A stretch of DNA of 64,000 nt from Pseudomonadota bacterium. GTDB lineage: Bacteria; Pseudomonadota; Gammaproteobacteria; Burkholderiales; Burkholderiaceae_C. The stretch is from the NCBI GenBank assembly GCA_023442945.1, contig JAEZWW010000005.1, forward strand, positions 131,505 to 195,504, written 5' to 3'. Below are positions 63,439 to 64,000 of the stretch, in pieces. A program made the translations under genes and the position numbers. The notes beneath the pieces were generated by a model. It ran no database searches and was not told where the DNA came from. It was given only the letters and a program-made list of their open reading frames with translations. Each line of letters starts with the position of its first letter. The stretch's first letter is position 1.

Positions 63439-64000
63439 CTCGCCAAAGAAAGAAACCAAAGAAAGGCGACCCCACTGGCTGCGACCCCTTCGCTGCGCTG
63501 CGGGGCAACCTGTGTCGGTGCGCTGACGGGGTGGGCCGCAGGAACTCGCTTTGCTGCGGCGCAGCGCCGCTCAGACAACTTCGGCCAGTCAGTTCACGAA
63601 GCGCGTGCATGCTGCGCTGCACGCGCCACCCCGCCAACACCCCGCCCCAGGCGCATCCAGAGGGGAGGCGGGACAGCCGCACGGGCCATCGCTGCGCTCG
63701 GCCCCCACCGCGCGAGCGCTACGCGCCGCGGACCCAGGCCGAGCGCAGCGATGGCCCGAGTGGCTGTTCAACACCCCTTGAGGCTGCGCCTGCGGCGCGG
63801 TTCTGGCGGGGTGGCGACTGCACCGAAGGATGCAGGCGCTTCGTGAACTGACTGGCCGCGGTTGTCTGAACGGAGCTGCGCAGCAGCGAAGTGAGTTCTG
63901 CGGCCCACCCCGCCAGAAGCGCGACGCAGGTTTGCCCCGGAGCGCAGCGCAGGGGTCGCAGACGTGGGGTCGCCTTTCTTTGGTTTCTTTCTTTGGCGAG
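63439..64000. repeat. Giant imperfect palindrome (arms about 260 bp), right end outside window
   Basis: The sequence from 63439 (CTCGCCAAAGAAAGAAACC) is repeated in reverse complement back from base 64000. Matching blocks include GGCCAGTCAGTTCACGAAGC (about 63583-63602 with its partner about 63839-63858) and a perfect GGGCCATCGCTGCGCTCGG (63683-63701 with 63739-63757). The centre is about 63702-63738. Outer bases TTTCTTTCTTTGA to the left of 63439 suggest the arm continues past the right edge. ORFs here are mirror artefacts of the palindrome. No transposase; could be a MITE-like or structural element. Confidence 0.8.

Noticed and set aside
63294..63851. 185-codon ORF and its mirror ORFs near the right edge
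   Set aside because: They lie in the giant palindrome and mirror each other; no domain, no ribosome site.

Overview
The window looks like chromosomal DNA of a GC-rich betaproteobacterium of the order Burkholderiales, most likely the family Comamonadaceae. The evidence is the high GC content, a Bug-family (tripartite tricarboxylate type) binding protein, a Burkholderiales-type general porin, the msrB/yciB/bolA/PPIase neighbourhood, and many copies of a roughly 60 bp intergenic repeat of a kind common in that family. No rRNA, tRNA, CRISPR array, transposase or phage gene was seen.

Layout. 1-7.1 kb: the 3' part of a heavy-metal P-type ATPase, small envelope proteins, an enoyl-CoA hydratase/GST pair, a Cys-rich copper-storage protein and a secreted-type hydrolase. 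7.2-9.7 kb: tex, interrupted in frame by repeat-derived segments. 9.8-16.7 kb: a LuxR-type response regulator and NarX/DesK-type kinase, divergent from four exported-protein genes. These four are an Asn/Gln-rich repeat protein, a small secreted protein, a CsgG/HfaB-like lipoprotein fused to PG-binding-like and DUF4384-like regions, and a Sel1-repeat protein. This looks like a curli-like but distinct secretion/adhesion locus and is the strongest candidate for an undescribed system. 16.7-18.5 kb: a phosphoesterase and a lipid kinase.

18.7-49.3 kb is an acyl-CoA and aromatic catabolism region. It holds a LysR regulator followed by an acyl-CoA synthetase/dehydrogenase/Bug operon, an AidB-like dehydrogenase, a CurA-like reductase, thioesterases, SDRs, a DmdC/FadE-like dehydrogenase, a fadB/thiolase/thioesterase operon, and a Liv-type ABC transporter set behind an acyl-CoA synthetase. 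Embedded at 32.9-38.1 kb is an AraC regulator divergent from an SDR, a StyA-like monooxygenase, a flavin reductase and a dienelactone-hydrolase/NTF2 fusion. This set resembles indole-to-anthranilate (iif/ind) clusters. A perfect LexA box lies at 32.18 kb.

49.5-63.1 kb is mostly housekeeping: an orphan ABC binding protein, selO-msrB, yciB-bolA-PPIase, a DUF1624 protein, an AsmA-family protein, rlhA, a porin and a universal stress protein. The right edge is occupied by a giant imperfect palindrome (about 63.44 kb to beyond 64 kb) with no convincing gene.
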